Positions 12,394 through 25,448 of a DNA stretch of 64,000 bases are shown in pieces. The DNA comes from Phallus indusiatus (lineage: Eukaryota; Basidiomycota; Agaricomycetes; Phallales; Phallaceae): positions 1,178,001 to 1,242,000 of the forward strand of contig JAQFWX010000008.1 of the NCBI GenBank assembly GCA_027605045.1, in the 5' to 3' direction. The position numbers and the translations under genes were made by a program. The notes under the pieces were generated by a model that saw only the letters and a program-made list of their open reading frames with translations, was not told the DNA's origin and did not search any database. Each line of letters opens with the position of its first letter. The stretch's first letter is position 1.

Positions 12394-15308
12394 TTACTCA
12401 GTCTCATAATCAGGAGGGTCGACTGGTCCACCCTCTGCTTCATCATCCGCTTCATCACTCTCTTCATCCACTGCTTCATCCTCTCCATCCCCTGCGGTAT
12501 GGTAGGATTCGTAGCTATCAGAATCTTGATCAGAGTCTTGCGAAAAAGTGAGAAGTTGATGCATCAGTTACGACTCAAGTAAGCTCACCGTCGGACACAT
12601 CGCCTGGTTCAGGTTGAATAGGACGTATTAAGGGAAGACGTAAGATACGAGCAGCTTCATCGCTTTTTGGATCGATGCCCAAAACGGCGTGAATCTCCTG
12701 GATATACTCAAACTCTGCATGATTAATATTAAGCACACGGAGGGTTCGACGAATTTGAATGTTGAATGAATTTGAGTTGAAACCGAGAGTGTCCATATCA
12801 GAACAATACAGTCTCTCGGATCCCAAAGGATCAAGAGACCAGTATGTATTCAGCATTTTGTCGTGCCCCTCCTGTTTCGAAATAAAGAAATATAACTCTT
12901 TATACTCAAAAGTTCCAACCGAACACCTAAGCCTGGAAGGAATTTGGATGTGCCATGAGAATCCAATAACTACAGTGACCATATGTTTAAATAAAATCAT
13001 CTTATACAATGACAGATAGTAGTGGAATTGGCGTACCAAGGCAAACCTTATGAGTGCAAATCACACAAGACTCGTGCAATCCATTGGTTCCTGCAAGTAA
13101 GCAGCCAATTTGACTAACATATGCACGAGCCAATCGTTGCCAGGAAGCATAACCGGACCATTCAACATCACATTCAACCACCACTGTCAGGAGATCGTCG
13201 GTTGTCGAAATGCCTGCTGTATCTACATGAACACGAATTCTGAAAACATTCAAGTGATATTCAGTGCCGCTACATGATGGGAAATATGCTATACCTGAAA
13301 TGTTCACCACAATCTTCAATACCCAATTTTGTATGCAGTATTTTATCACGAACAAACCAGTCCAATGATGATGGTTCTTCGCATGGAATAAACCCTAGCA
13401 TGGCTGCATTCGAAGCGTCAAGTATATCGTTGTGTTGATCGGCTAATAAAATGTCACCGGTGTAGACAGAATATGCTGGTGCGGAGACGTCCCTCCATAT
13501 CAAGACACATATGGTACCATAGAGATCCCATAAGAAAGAGGGGTCCGGAGGAACATTCGACCTTGGGGACAAACACAGCATGTCTACTCTTTTCATAATC
13601 TTGGTCATCTCCTCTCCAGACAAAGCGCCAATGCACACCCCCTGCCATTGAGCAGCAGGAACGGCTTGTAGAATATTCGGCGACCATTCCTGGTTTTGAA
13701 GAATAAATTCACAATAATAATTTTTCATGCGTTTGAGGATAAGAAAAATGAACTAACAAATACGACAAGCCCATGTCCGTCTAGAACGTTCACATAATGG
13801 GAGGCACGATATCCATCCTCACGGTCTTTGAAACCGATAAACTCGTCAGAGAATTGCAGATCCCTCCAAGATATAATGGCATGGTGAGATATACCCTTTG
13901 CCACGTAGTCACAGCCATTCTGTAAGCAGAAGGCAAACGGTGAGATACAAACAATTGGCGGAATTGTGGTCGGTTCTCACACAAAAAGACAAAGTCTGAG
14001 ATGCATTAGGAAGAAATTTCATCAAATATTGTGGCAGCTCACTGCATAGCCCAAATCTATGTACCACCCTAATACATCGCTGAATCTTGGATTGAATTGT
14101 TCAAATGGAATACACCACGCTATATGTATGTAAACAGTAAGTTTTTATTTTTATTTCGTGAAGTGACATAAACGAACAATTGTGTGTAAAGACAAGGCCA
14201 GGGCTTTCTTCTAACTTGATTATCCCGAATAGCTGCAACACGTTTCGATGTCTCGCACGAAGAATGAGCTACCGTTGATAACTATTTCACAAGAGACGAG
14301 TGTATTACCGATATCGCAAATACCACTCTCTTTCTTTTTCAAATTTCTGTTGAAAGTATAAAAATACAGCCAAGAAATAGCTGTATTTTTGTGTGACGCA
14401 CGGAAATAGCATCCCGACCTTTGTAGACACGGACCATCCGTGTCTGACTCTCCTGTTTCCATTGGACTTTCCAGTGTTCAACTTGTCCATTCGAGCTATA
14501 ATCAAGCACATTTAGATCACAAAGTCTGATTTTTTCAAACTGGCTATTTTCAGAAGACTTCGGAACGTGAACGATCAACCCGACTTACATGAGAGACCAT
14601 CTCGTCTGTGTTGCTGCCTATATGGAAACGTATCACGCCCCTGAGCTTGATATGGGACCAAAATGAAACCAAGATCTGCGTCAAATATATTCATGCGCAC
14701 CACAAGATTATCCCGAAACTCTTCTATCTGACTTTGATATCGTGTCAATGAATTTTTTTCACGGTCAGCTGCGAAATATCTCCGAAGGAGCTTTGATTTA
14801 TATGGTTTATTGAAGGACTCGAGATCGTTTGAGATGTTTCGTAAGCATCTGTTAAAGTAGATTCAGACGAGTAGGTATCTGATATGAGCAGAATTCCATA
14901 CTGGTAAAATTCTTCACAACCTTTCTCAAAGCTGTTGAAAGAGTCGGACGCGATGTCATGATTCTTCTTGGTCTCCTCATGGAGTATTTGGAGAATAGTT
15001 GTGATTTTGATTGTCAGAGTCTTATAATCGTCTTGATTTTGTTGCATTTGCTGATTTTCTATCAGCACTCATAAGTCGAGATCCAATGACTGACTCACTT
15101 GGACAGGTTTTAATAGAACCTTGACTAGCTCCGCTGCACCTTTTAGATATGGGAATGGTAGGAGACCCCCTACCGCACTAGCTAATTCAGCAGCCCGGAA
15201 TGCGTTAGATATCCAATCGGTTTCGCTCTGCATAACAGATACTGCGGCTGAAGCTGATGGCTCGTGTTCATTCTGAAGGATAGGAGAACTCTTCTTCTTC
15301 AAAACCAT
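12394..15308 (-). CDS. Repeated fungal kinase-like (pseudokinase) protein, copy B
   Basis: Same exon plan as copy A, starting ATG at 15308 (MVLKKKSSPILQ) and stop at 12394-12396. Helical N-terminal exons at 14820-15308, MVRVYKGRDAIS near 14400-14440, RHRNVLQLFGI near 14220-14260, EWSPNILQAVPAAQWQ near 13650-13690, YWSLDPLGSERL near 12800-12850 and IDPKSDEAARI near 12650. A pre-tail intron lies near 12540-12590 and the acidic tail is somewhat longer than in A. I found no disabling stop in the exons inspected. Kinase catalytic HRD and DFG motifs are not seen. Confidence 0.65.
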
Positions 15309-16899
15309 AGCTGGAGATGGATCGTGAGAATGAAGTGAGTCGATTCGTGTCGATCATGTCGATTATTTATGTGTTAAACGTGCGCTTGTCAGGCTAAATA
15401 TGTCTGTCAAGAAGCTTCATGCTTCTCGTACTGCCTCTGGGAACGGCAGTAAATGCTGACCGAAAGTAACTGCACTGCATCAAATGCGCATGTGCCCGCG
15501 AACTCGACCCCATTGACTGTACGAAGGAGCGGCGTGCAACGAAAGCAGTCAAGTTGGTAAAGACCTCGAGTGTTGTGTCGTTCTATAGCATATCCATTGG
15601 CAAACCGTCTACAATCTCAGACCGAGCGTACCACCGTATTCTTCATTTAAAGCTCGGTGGAAGCGCTGGAACAGCGACAGCGTGTCGTTTCACGGGCGCC
15701 AGAATCCATCTTACTTTAGTACCCATCGCAGCAGACGTGATACGTGCTAGCGATTTTTTAGAGCCATCAGTCCTGTTCATCGTTCTTATCATTCTAGGCT
15801 AGTCTAGCCCTCGGCACCATAACGTCCTGAACCTTTTTCTCATTCTAACTTTTCCTCACGATTAACCTGATGCATCAACTTCACCATCACTCGTAGTATC
15901 TGACTCCTGAGTACTAAGTCCTCGAATTGACCGTAGACACAATCGGTGTACTCAAGTCAAGCGGATTTCCTTCTGGGGCAGTATTTATCAAGAGATACTG
16001 GCAGTGTGAATGAGTCAATCAGTCAACAACACTGCCGTCCCTAATCGCGATATGGCTAATCTGGCAATTTGCTGTGTCTAGGTGAGTTTTGAACGCCTTA
16101 GCTACTCTTACTACATTTCCTTACATCCTGAATAAATAAACGTTCTTCCTTGCCCTTCAATTTGTTCCATGGTAGCAGCAGGTGAGATAGATTCCAAGGA
16201 AATCCTCACAAATTTGTGCATATAATCGTCTCTGACTGGTTCATATCGCATTCGTGTTCAGTACTTCGCCGTTTCGCAAGTTTGGTCAGTGCGTTTGCCT
16301 CGTCAATTCCATCGTGTCCCGTTCTTCTCGCCTAATCTTCCTACGCAATTCCTGTTTCGTTTCAGCTGGTTTTCATTGGTCTCATCGTCAGTCTGCTATT
16401 AATCTCCATTGGTCGTTGTCTGGTTTTTTGTAGGTCTTACCATCGGTCTTTGTTGTATTGGGTACCCGTTCGGGTTCGTTCCATGAACGACAACCCTGTA
16501 ACACCAAGTCGCCAGATTCCTTACACTTCGTTCTTCACCATCCGGCATCATTTTTGAAAGAATAGAAACTGACCTAGATTCGCCTTCAGTGCTCGAATGT
16601 TTCTTAGCAGGATTCAAGGATTCAAGATACTAGAGCATTCAAAATTATGCTTTGCGTTCCCGTCCGATCCAACTACAAGATTTGTGAAATGTTTTTGTAT
16701 GTACTGGCTTTGCGAAGACGTTCCCAGTTCCTCGGTGCCAACCTTTGTTTCGATACCCACAAATTAGTCTATCCGTCTCTTTCTTCTGCCTTTTCGCCTT
16801 CTTTCTTATAACTAACAAAGTCTCTTAGTCATCTATCTGACTACTGAGAGAGGTGACGCGTGTAATAATACGATGGACAGTAATATATTATTATATAAA
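15309..16899. other. Intergenic spacer type II, copy 1
   Basis: Upstream flank of kinase-like gene B and 3' flank of BRAP2-like copy 2. No gene recognised. It differs from spacer type I (6437-8358) in the middle but shares the first 150 bp and scattered blocks; the near-identical sister copy is 62349-63815. Confidence 0.55.
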
Positions 16900-18450
16900 T
16901 TAGGTCTTTCTACTAGTCTTCTTCTTACCCTTCACATTACTCTCGCTCTCGCAAATCTTTAGCGATCCACCAGCTGCCTCCTGCAACACTTCACCGTCAT
17001 TCCCAGCAGCAGCTGTGGATATCTTCTCCTTCACGTCCAAATAAACCATCAAATCCCACACCTGTTCACCAACTCTCATCTCAGTCTTCTTCCTCTCCAC
17101 CTCAGCCATCTCTGCATTCTGCTTCAGCTTCTCCCAATTCTTCATCAACCCCTGACTAACAGCTCTCTCTTCCTTCAACTCCCTCTTCAACGTTCTCGCA
17201 ACCTCCATAAACTTCTCACATCGCTTCTCGATCCTCGTTTTTCTCGCGCTGCCATCCTACAACCTCCTCTTCCTCTTCCTCCTTCACCCGATTGATCTCA
17301 TCCCCTGTCAAACTCCTTTTGAGCCATCAACTCCTTCTCAAGTACATTAATCTGATTCTGCGCGGATATGAGCATATTGTCGAAATGGCTCTTTTGCTGG
17401 TCATAATCCCACTGCGAACCCAACTGCGACGTAAGCAGATACGAATATTCGATTCCATCTTCTCCATATGCATCGAATCAATAGACGTGGGACCCAACCT
17501 CAATCCACCCGCATCACTCCCGATCGTGTTTGTCACGGCAGAAACAGAAGGCAACTCGACAAGTTTTCCATCTGTCTCATTCTGAATCAACCGATGCACA
17601 TACGCACGCTGTGTTTCAAGCTCGAGAGAGTACAGATGCATCGTTAGCTCGTAAGTGTGCGTAAGCGTGGGCTGGACCGTCTCATCCACAGCCCACGTGC
17701 CCGCATATTAGCCAAATCCAGAGATTAGACGTCGAAGGTCAGTCAAATAGAGAAGATCTGTTTTGCGAGTCGGCACACTGGACATCTATAAATCAATATA
17801 GAAATTAAGTCAGCAAATCGAAGAAAGGGAGATAGCGATAAAACATGCATGAACCGCTCTCTTCCCACTTGGTTAATTACATACAATGAAAAGTATGCGA
17901 ACACGGTACCCGTAACGGACGTGTCCATCAGTTCAAGACAAACTGGACAACTGAGGAGGCCATGTAAATTGCTCTGAACAGTGGCAAGGTGGGATACAGC
18001 GAGAGATATCGCATCGTTTGATTCAATTTCGATGGATTTCATGTACGTGATATATCTTATTGGGCTTTGAAAGAGCATATAAGTATTCTGAGCTCATCAA
18101 ATTGAGTTGTTTATGTATGGACACACGTACCTCTAACGTTGAACGGACGACCGTTGTATTCTTATGAAAAAGCACCGCGTCGACCCTAGATCTGAACTTT
18201 AGCGACACTAGTGAGCGATTTGGCGACGAATCGCTAAACACGGGACAAGTCATTAGTTATAAGAAAATAGAGTTGAATGAATTGTGAATCACCGAATCAT
18301 GCTCAAATGCGCCACACTTTCCGGAGGAGGAGGAATAAAAGTCATAAAATCAACAGGAGTCATATATGACGGCACAGCAAGAATAGCAAGAATCATTCCA
18401 TCGTTTGAATATTCCACTTTGACGACGGCATCTAATTTCAGTGGGGTTTT
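16900..18450 (-). pseudogene. BRAP2/ETP1-like RING and ZnF-UBP protein pseudogene, copy 2
   Basis: Best-preserved copy of this family here. Order on the minus strand: ILAILAVPSYMTPVDFM (18350-18420), SPNRSLVSLKFRSRVDAVLF (18160-18215), RING start [15 protein letters not shown] (17910-17950) and RCPVCR after a TAG acceptor near 17775, ZnF-UBP text SNLWIWLICGHVGCG (17690-17735) then [11 protein letters not shown], then [19 protein letters not shown], coiled coil and KGKKKTSRKT tail with stop at 16900. A key Cys of the UBP finger reads Trp (LWIWLIC instead of LWICLIC) and a stop/frameshift follows, so it is a pseudogene. Confidence 0.65.
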
Positions 18451-19169
18451 GAATTCATTTGTAAGAGTTCTCTCCGGTCATGATCGTTTACAAAAGTCGG
18501 AATATTTTGATTATAAATGTGTGCACAACGCCTTCGGGTCAGAATGTGCTTCCTCGTGAGAGGATATAGGTTTTGGAGGATTGGTGGCCCAAATTTATCT
18601 GCGTTCCTTTATTCTTCTCTACAGATGATAACTTTAGAATCTTTTAGAATGAAGAATAAAAGTTAAGATTTTAGAAGCTTACGCTGAAGTTTAGAAACAG
18701 AAGCCTGCGTACTGTGTATTCTCCTGTTCCATTCTTAAATCAGGCTCTTCCGAATCTAGCCAATCGACAACGAAACTTCCAATCGTTTGTCGTCGTTTCT
18801 TCATTGTTGAAATTGGTATAATAATATGTATGCGAGGATGATTTTTCAAATAGATCTCTGGGCCAATAAGGACTCGGAGAAGTAGTGCTAGTGAGTAGCA
18901 GAGAAACAGTCGATATGGTCAATGTGTGGACATATGTGGGCATGTGTGCATATGAACGCGTCTATTTGCCCTGTGACTTTCTCCGCGTTCCACCAATCGT
19001 AAGTACCCATACCGTACTCTTTTTTTCCCTTTCCCCCGCGCTTAAGACAGAGAGATAACAAGACACCCTTAACGTCCAAGGTGGAAATCGAAGCTGAAAT
19101 CACAAAAAACAATACTAATACCAATGGCCCATCACGCAAAGCGTTCAACCTTTTAAAGATGATGTTGAA
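18451..19169. other. Region between BRAP2-like copy 2 and actin-like gene
   Basis: Former bidirectional 5' region, a diverged relative of 9991-10950. Short open stretches on either strand have no recognised family. No other feature seen. Confidence 0.4.
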
Positions 19170-20676
19170 ATGACTAACGACTATCAAAGCGAGAGACCGC
19201 CCCTGTTCTCCACTTCAACGAAAACGGGTGTTCCCAGTTCCGCGAAACACATCAGCCGTCTTCGTAAACCATTCAGTCTCGTGCCAAGTGCAAAGGTGGT
19301 TGGACTATCTCGTTGGACAACAATGAGATATATTGGTCGTTGGACGAAGATGATATTCGTTGCTGGCCTCAGGTTAAAGCACTCTGGTGGGTACTGACTT
19401 GTAGATGCTAGCCCCTGATGCTTACATTTCTTCCAAGAAATACATTTTGCTCACGCGTCTGGGTCTTCGCTGTAAACGAAACGAATATTAATCACCGGTG
19501 ACATTTTTGTGTTCTATACTGCCCGCGTCCAACACAAGAATTACTAGCACAGCTATTCTTCCAATGGTTCAATGTGGCGGCGTTTATGCTTGTAGAACGT
19601 CCCCTGGTGCAGTTATTTGACGAATGTTCTGTGATCGACATATTTTACTCTAGGACGAATCACCTCTGTCGTGGAGTCTCTAGTCCAGTATCACTACACA
19701 ACGTGTCTCAACTTCGGTATGAAAGAGTTGCGAGATCTATTTAACTCATCGATTGCACCACAACCTAGTGTGTAGCTGCAATTTCTGAAGGAGGGGACAT
19801 ACACAGAAGAACATCTAAATACCCAGCTATCAGAGCTAACTCGTCAAATCTGGCGAGACGGTCTTATCTTCAAATTTCCATCAGACGGTGAAACCGCGCA
19901 ATATGAAGAAGAAGGCATAACGGATATCGCAGATTTATTAGTTGCCGGTAGAAAAAAAGCTGCTATCGAGGCTGATACAAAACGCAAATTGACCACAACG
20001 CAAACTCAAGCTAAACGAGAACGGGAAAGAGAAATAGCCCAACTCAATTTTATACAAGAAAGGAAAGACGCTCAGATTGGGACAAGAGCGTCATCGATTT
20101 TGTGAACCGAGTTTGACCCGAGTTTGCTTGAATTCGCTGGACGCGGTTAAAAAAGATCCAATTGTGAGTTATGACTTTACAGGAAAGAGTCCACGTGGTT
20201 GTAAATAGTCTTTCACACCTCTGTCGCTATCCTGTTTGGAGCGGGGTTTTTGTTACAGGTGAATTACGACGGGAGTGAAAGGTATGAAAGAACCTACTTT
20301 TCTTGTTCCATATTTGTGTCTCTCATTGATCTTGCGCTTTTAGGTCTCAGTCCCGCTCTTCAATCAAGACTGTTTCCTTACCTTCTATTGGAACAAAGCG
20401 GTCATCAACACATCTGGATGCTCAACGTACCTGAATATTTTGGCGACTATCGTGGCAAGAGCAGTGAAGACCTCGCCGCGCATTTGGGAAAAAGCATTAC
20501 CGCAAAAGTATGTAATTTGAGTACCACGCTGACTATATTCTTAAATTCCTCATGTCCTTGATTTATAGGTCGCGTTCAATGAACCAGCTAGTAGAGATTT
20601 TCTCTTGAAGGCTGATTATAATTCGATAGGATCTCGTGCCGTCCTTGAATCCCTCCGCCGCAAATTAATACGATAA
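19170..20676 (+). pseudogene. Actin-like ATPase domain protein (ARP9-type), longest copy
   Basis: Plus strand. VPSSAKHISRLRKPFSLVPS (about 19230-19290); RRCWP-like WPL region to a GTGGGT/GTGAGT-like donor near 19387; QELLAQLFFQWFNVAAFMLV then ERPLVQLF (19545-19620), the actin-fold segment before the second phosphate loop; TSVVESLVQYHYTTCLNFGM then KELRDLF (19667-19745); TEEHLNTQLSEL, WRDGLIFKFPS, GITDIADLLVAGRKKAAIE and a charged coiled coil (19800-20060); after introns, WMLNVPEYFGDYRGKSSEDL, GKSITAK (20415-20507), then VAFNEPASRDFLLKADYNS to TAA at 20674-20676. The last part matches the actin C-terminus (PEYF, FLG, KADY). There is a frameshift near 19650 and an in-frame stop near 19774, so it is probably dead. 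ARP9-type identity is from motif order. Confidence 0.55.
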
Positions 20677-21430
20677 GAAGTATTGAATGTATTTTATCAA
20701 GTGGTGTGGTAGTTTATAGTAATAGATTGCCGATGATACAAGCCTTGGTGAACCGGTATGGACCTATTTATATCGACGCTCGTCGGATGCAGCAAGCTTC
20801 ACGCACTTTTCCCTAGGGCATGCCCGTCAAGACTCTCCTTGCATCGCCTGAAGAAGCCTGAATGCAAGTTGGAGCGACATTGCATCCAAAAAAATAAGTG
20901 CGACGCTTGCTAGTAGGACTTGCCAGTGGTCGCCCAAGTTCTTCAGTCTGATCTAAAGGCGTAGATCAGCGTGGTTTCTCTCTGGAGTCTGAAGCATATG
21001 CGCAAAGCACATAAATTACTCCACCAGCAAAGAGTCCACAAGCTGAACATACCATCATATTCCTCCATGTGGAGCTCACTGGCAGAGACGCCGACAGACT
21101 TGCAGGCGCCAGAATCCATATTCGTCGTTCATCAGACCTTTCCGCCATTGCATTCTCGCCCTCAGTTTTGCTGTTGCACTCGGGTTTGGGTCTTCCTAAA
21201 TGTGCCGATCTTCAATCTTTTCAACGCTTCAAACTCCCGTCGCGATCAACATGGTAGTATGTATCCCTATTATATCGATCGTTTGACATCCTCAAGCTAC
21301 GAGACGGTGTCTTCATGACCTGCAGTTATCTTGCAACGGGACAGTACCTCCAGAACTGTTCGGTCTATCTTCATGACCGATGGGTTATTACATAGAAAGA
21401 TTATGTCTTCTCGATCTGTTTGTCGAACTA
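20677..21430. other. Spacer between actin-like and GH30-like pseudogenes
   Basis: No gene recognised. Scattered short blocks (for example GCGCCAGAATCCAT near 21107) resemble parts of spacer type II at 15696, suggesting shuffled duplicated fragments. Confidence 0.35.
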
Positions 21431-22690
21431 TCAAGCAGCCCCCTCGAGCTCAGCATTGCCTAGCGTGTTGACGAGTAGCTTTGGCTTTGACTGCAATCAA
21501 ACTCGCGAGCATTGAGCAGCCATATGAACACCACTCCAGGGCAAGAGCCAATCGGTCGGTTTACAGTGTCCTATACACATAGCTTCTTGACTGCGACCGA
21601 TCTAGGCATTACCGTGTCGCTCATAAGCCCTTAATATTTTATTCCAACAGCCTTCGCGTCGCATTATCGCATGAAACCTTACCTGGCCTTACCACCGCCG
21701 TTTTGTTTTGGAATTGGATGATTCTTCTCCCTCGTGAGCGTCTCTCAAATCGCACGAATATATCTATCAGTTCAGAGGGCGTTAGAGTTCCATCATTGCT
21801 GAACCAGCATCGCAAATGGACGCGCACCGTCACAAGTCCACGCATGATGCCCATTGTCTGAAGACCGTCGGTGGAAGACAGCTTGTACGGTGTACGAGGC
21901 ACAAATTTCCCTTCCAGCGACTGGCGGCAAGCCTACACTATCTACATTGCACAGTACATTCCTTTCTACGAAGAACAAGGCATCAACATTTATGCCGTCA
22001 CGGGAGAAGCCACTGGCCAGTAACGAACCCGACTCCAATGCTATTGCTTATGCATGTACTGTATACTTCCTATGATCTCAACTCCCTCGAGATTTTGTGC
22101 CCAACAATCAAAGCCAAATCCCTGGACATTAATGCCGCCTCCTGCCATTGAACCAATGCTCGACAAGGTGGGCAGAACTCAACTATCGGAACAACGGTGA
22201 ACATTTATGTATAAATACGTACCACAGCCACCAATCCGATCTTGAGATACCTTTCAATACCCCAAACAAAAATTGGTAAACTAAGTGGGCTGACGATGAC
22301 GGCACTGGGATTCTTGATTGAGACGTCATTGAAGCCATAATGGGGCACTGCATATGCATAACACCTTCAACTAGTGCACACTTGTCTCTTGGCAATGTGC
22401 GCAGAATAACATGGAGGATAGTGGTTGATTCAATTCGCAGGGGACCCATATTATGTGTTTGCGCGGCTGTTGGCAATGAACGGATATTTTCAGCTTCGTC
22501 AAATCAGATGCGAGACGAATTCAAGTGACCGTATATATGCGTTTGAGAACGTGAATAGGACCGTTTTGATTCTGATTATCAACGAACCGCAAGCATCTTA
22601 GAGCAATTGGCAGGGTTTAAGCTTCGAAATTTCAAGGCTCACGGCGACGGTGGAAAAACCACGGTCTATGAAGGAATCTTCCTACAATAA
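21431..22690 (+). pseudogene. GH30-type glycoside hydrolase fragment, copy 3
   Basis: Longest N-terminal remnant of the family. Text includes YIAQYIPFYEEQGINIYAVT near 21945-22005, which in GH30 precedes the QNEP acid/base motif; here the motif is lost. A donor GTGGGCAG near 22166 is followed by a CACAG acceptor near 22224, then NWxTKWADDDGTG-like text, HNTF near 22360, FARLxAMNGYFQL-like text and ILIINEPQAS near 22565-22595. Stops and frameshifts throughout. Confidence 0.5.
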
Positions 22691-22838
22691 TATTTCGGTA
22701 GGATAAAGCATACATGCATGTATTTAAAAAAAGTTTACATTGAGGGATATTGTGAGGTGTGAAAAAAACACCACCAAATTAGTTGCGAGTGTGACTGTAG
22801 TGATAAACACGCCGTAAAATCCGATGTTAGTGAAAGCT

Positions 22839-24855
22839 TTACTCAGTCTCGTGAGCGTCGACTGATCCATCCCCTGCTTCACCTCCCCCTCCGTCTTCTG
22901 CTTCAACACCCACTGTTTCATCCTCTGTTGTATGATAAAATATGAAGCTATCTGTATCTTGATCAGAATCTTGCGAAAAAATAAGAAATTAATGCATCAG
23001 TTACAACTCAAGTAGGCGCACCGTCGGATACATCGCTTGATTCGAATTGAATAGGACATATCAAAGGAAGACCGCAAATACGAGCACTTTCATTGAATTT
23101 TGTATCGATGCCCAATACAGCATGAGCCTCCTGGATATACTTAGATGCTTCATAATTAATACTAAGCGCACGGAGAGTTCGACAAATCTGAACGTTGAAT
23201 GATTTTGAATCAAAATCGAGGGTGTCCATATCGGAAAAATATAGTCTCTTGGACCCCGAAGGATCAAGAGACCAGTATGTATCCAACGTTTCATCGCGCA
23301 CTGCCGGTTTCAAAATAAAGAAGTATATCTCTTTATACTCAAAAGTTCCAGCCGAACACCTGAGTCTGGAAGGAATTTGGATGTGCCACGAGAATCCAGT
23401 AACTACATTCACCATACGTTTGAATAAAGTCATCTATACAATGACACAAGAGCGGTGGAATTGGCGTACCAAAACAAACCTTACGAGCGCAATCACTACA
23501 AGACTCGTGCATTTCATCGATTCTTGCAAGTAAGCAGCCAATTTGACTGACATATGCACGAGCCAATCGTTGCCAGGAAGCATAATCCGAATATATAACA
23601 TCACATTCAATCACCACTGTCTGGAGATCGTCGGTAGTCAAAATGTCTGCTGTATCCACAAAAACGCGAATCCTGAAAACATTCAAGTGTGATTCAGTGT
23701 TGCTACATAATGGGAAATATACTATACCTGAAATGTTCACCACAATCTTCGGCGGCCAATTTTTTATGCAGCATTTTTTCACGAACAAACCAATACAATG
23801 GTGATGGTCCTTCGCATGAAATAAACCCTAACATAGCTGCGTCCGAAGCGTTAAGTGTATTGTTGTGTATACCGGCTAATAGAATGTCACCGGTGTAGAC
23901 AGAATATGTTGGTGCGGAGACGTCCTTCCATATATTGACACATATGAGACCATAGAGATCCCATAAGAAAGAGGGGTTCAAAGGAACATTCGACCTTGGG
24001 GACAAGCACAGCATGTTTACTCTGTCCATAATCTTGGTCGACTCCTTTGGAGATATAATGCTAATACGCATCGTCGTCCACTGAGTAGCAGGGATGACTT
24101 GTAGAATATTCGGCGACCATTCCTTATTTGGAAGAATGAACTCAGAATAATAATTTTTCATGTGTTTAGAAATGAAAAGAATGAACTAACAAATACGACA
24201 AGCCCGCATCCGTCTAGAACATTCACATAGCAAGAAGCAAGAAATCCACCCTCACGGTCTGTGAAACCGATAAAATTGCGAGAGAATTGCAGATGCCACC
24301 AAGATATAATGGCATGGTGAGATATATCCTTTCCTACGTATTCACAGCCTTCCTGTAAGCATAAGGCAAACGGTGAGATACCAATAATTGGCGGAATCGT
24401 GGTCGGTTCAAACTCACAGAAAAAGACAAATTCTGAGATGTATTTGAAGAAAAAATTTCATCAAATACTGTGGCAACTCACTGTATGGCGCTTATCTATG
24501 TACCGACCCAATGCATCGCTGAATCTTGGATTGAATTGAGTCGTTGGAATACACCACGCTATATACATAAATCGTAAGTTTTGATTTTCATTTCGTGAAG
24601 TGACATAAACGAACGGTTGTGAAAGACAAGACCAGGGCTTTCTTTTGACGTGATTATCCCGAATAGCTGCATTACGTTCGGATGACTTGCACGAATGAGT
24701 TACCATTTATAACTAATTCACAAGAGATGAATGTATTACCGAAATCGCGAATACCACGCCTTGTCTTTTTTAAATTTCTGTTGAAAGTATAAGAATATAG
24801 CGAAGAAATGGCGGTATTTTTGTGTGACATACCGAAATAGCATCGCAACCTTTTG
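22839..24855 (-). pseudogene. Kinase-like copy C, 5' part lost at transposon junction
   Basis: Minus-strand relative of copy A. Final stop at 22839-22841. C-terminal exons are present: YWSLDPSGSKRL near 23250, IDTKFNESARI near 23095, EWSPNILQVIPATQW near 24080-24120, IPPIIGISPFA near 24370, QLFGI-equivalent region near 24660. Sequence matches its sisters up to the text before TTTGT at about 24855 (compare 5541 in copy A), where the Plavaka inverted repeat begins. The first five exons are absent at the other side (48525 onward), so the gene lacks its N-terminal helical region and start codon. Confidence 0.7.
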
Positions 24856-24884
24856 TCGCAAAAATCGAAACCGCCGGATCTAGG
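24856..24884 (+). repeat. Left terminal inverted repeat of Plavaka element
   Basis: TCGCAAAAATCGAAA followed by two unmatched bases and GCCGGATCTAGG. The right end, reverse complemented, reads TCGCAAAAATCGAAA, two bases, GCCTGATATTGG. Confidence 0.75.
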
Positions 24885-25052
24885 AGGCCAAAATCTGACG
24901 GAGGCTGACGGGGACTGGCGCAGCCTGAAGGCCTGATTGGGGCTGACCGGGTCAGATATGAACTGGAGTTTTCATATCCAACCATATCAGAATACCAATA
25001 ATTGAATAAATGTTTATCTGGTTGTAGGTACATGGAATTGAGCTATAAATTG
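24885..25052. other. Left subterminal region of Plavaka element
   Basis: Contains clustered short motifs CTGACGG, CAGCCTGAAGGCCTGAT and GGCTGACCGGGTCAG, matching in style the GTCAGGC cluster at the right end. Such subterminal repeats bind transposase in CACTA-type elements; role here is inference. Confidence 0.5.
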
Positions 25053-25236
25053 TTATATGTCTGTCTGACGGAGCCGCTGATCAAGATAAAATCGCAAAAA
25101 AGAGTCGGAATCAACCAAGTCATTGAGATAGAATATTCTCTTTGATTTCTCGAATGCCGGAATCATATGGCACCCTCGAATGAGATATTTGACGAACACG
25201 AAATCAGACTTTGTTTTCTCCTCAAAGACGCGGCAG

Positions 25237-25254
25237 CCTTCCCATTTTGTTTTC
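25237..25254 (+). repeat. LINE target-site duplication, 3' side
   Basis: CCTTCCCATTTTGTTTTC, 18 bp, identical to 32585-32602. It lies in the transposase codons for KTKWEG. Confidence 0.9.
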
Positions 25255-25274
25255 TTTTTTTTTTTTTTTTTTTT
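25255..25274 (-). other. LINE poly(A) tail
   Basis: Uninterrupted run of 20 T on the plus strand directly next to the target duplication; the poly(A) end of a target-primed reverse transcript. Confidence 0.9.
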
Positions 25275-25448
25275 ATGGAGCTATAGTCGATAAAGTGTTT
25301 AGACATGGTCTAGCATTTACGGACAGCTGGAGAATCACGCGTGGTGACCTGGGTTAAACATGTGGCATAGGCATATAATTCATAAACCGTTGACGCTCTC
25401 AGGGGAAAAATGCAATTACGCACGCCTCTATTTGAGGCAGTGTGGGAC

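Larger units (their letters stand above)
2320..24855. repeat. First copy of ~23-kb segmental duplication
   Basis: The order and sequence of modules from about 2320 onward recur from about 48966 to the window end. Matching landmarks are offset by 46.8-47.1 kb: kinase-like gene A/D ends (3544/50475), kinase-like exon 1 (6436/53353), a 61-codon identical stretch (9930/56705), kinase-like B/E (12394/59447) and a 72-codon stretch differing at two residues (16399/63315). Subtracting the 23.67-kb transposon leaves a unit of about 23.2 kb. The boundary at 2320 is approximate. Confidence 0.8.
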
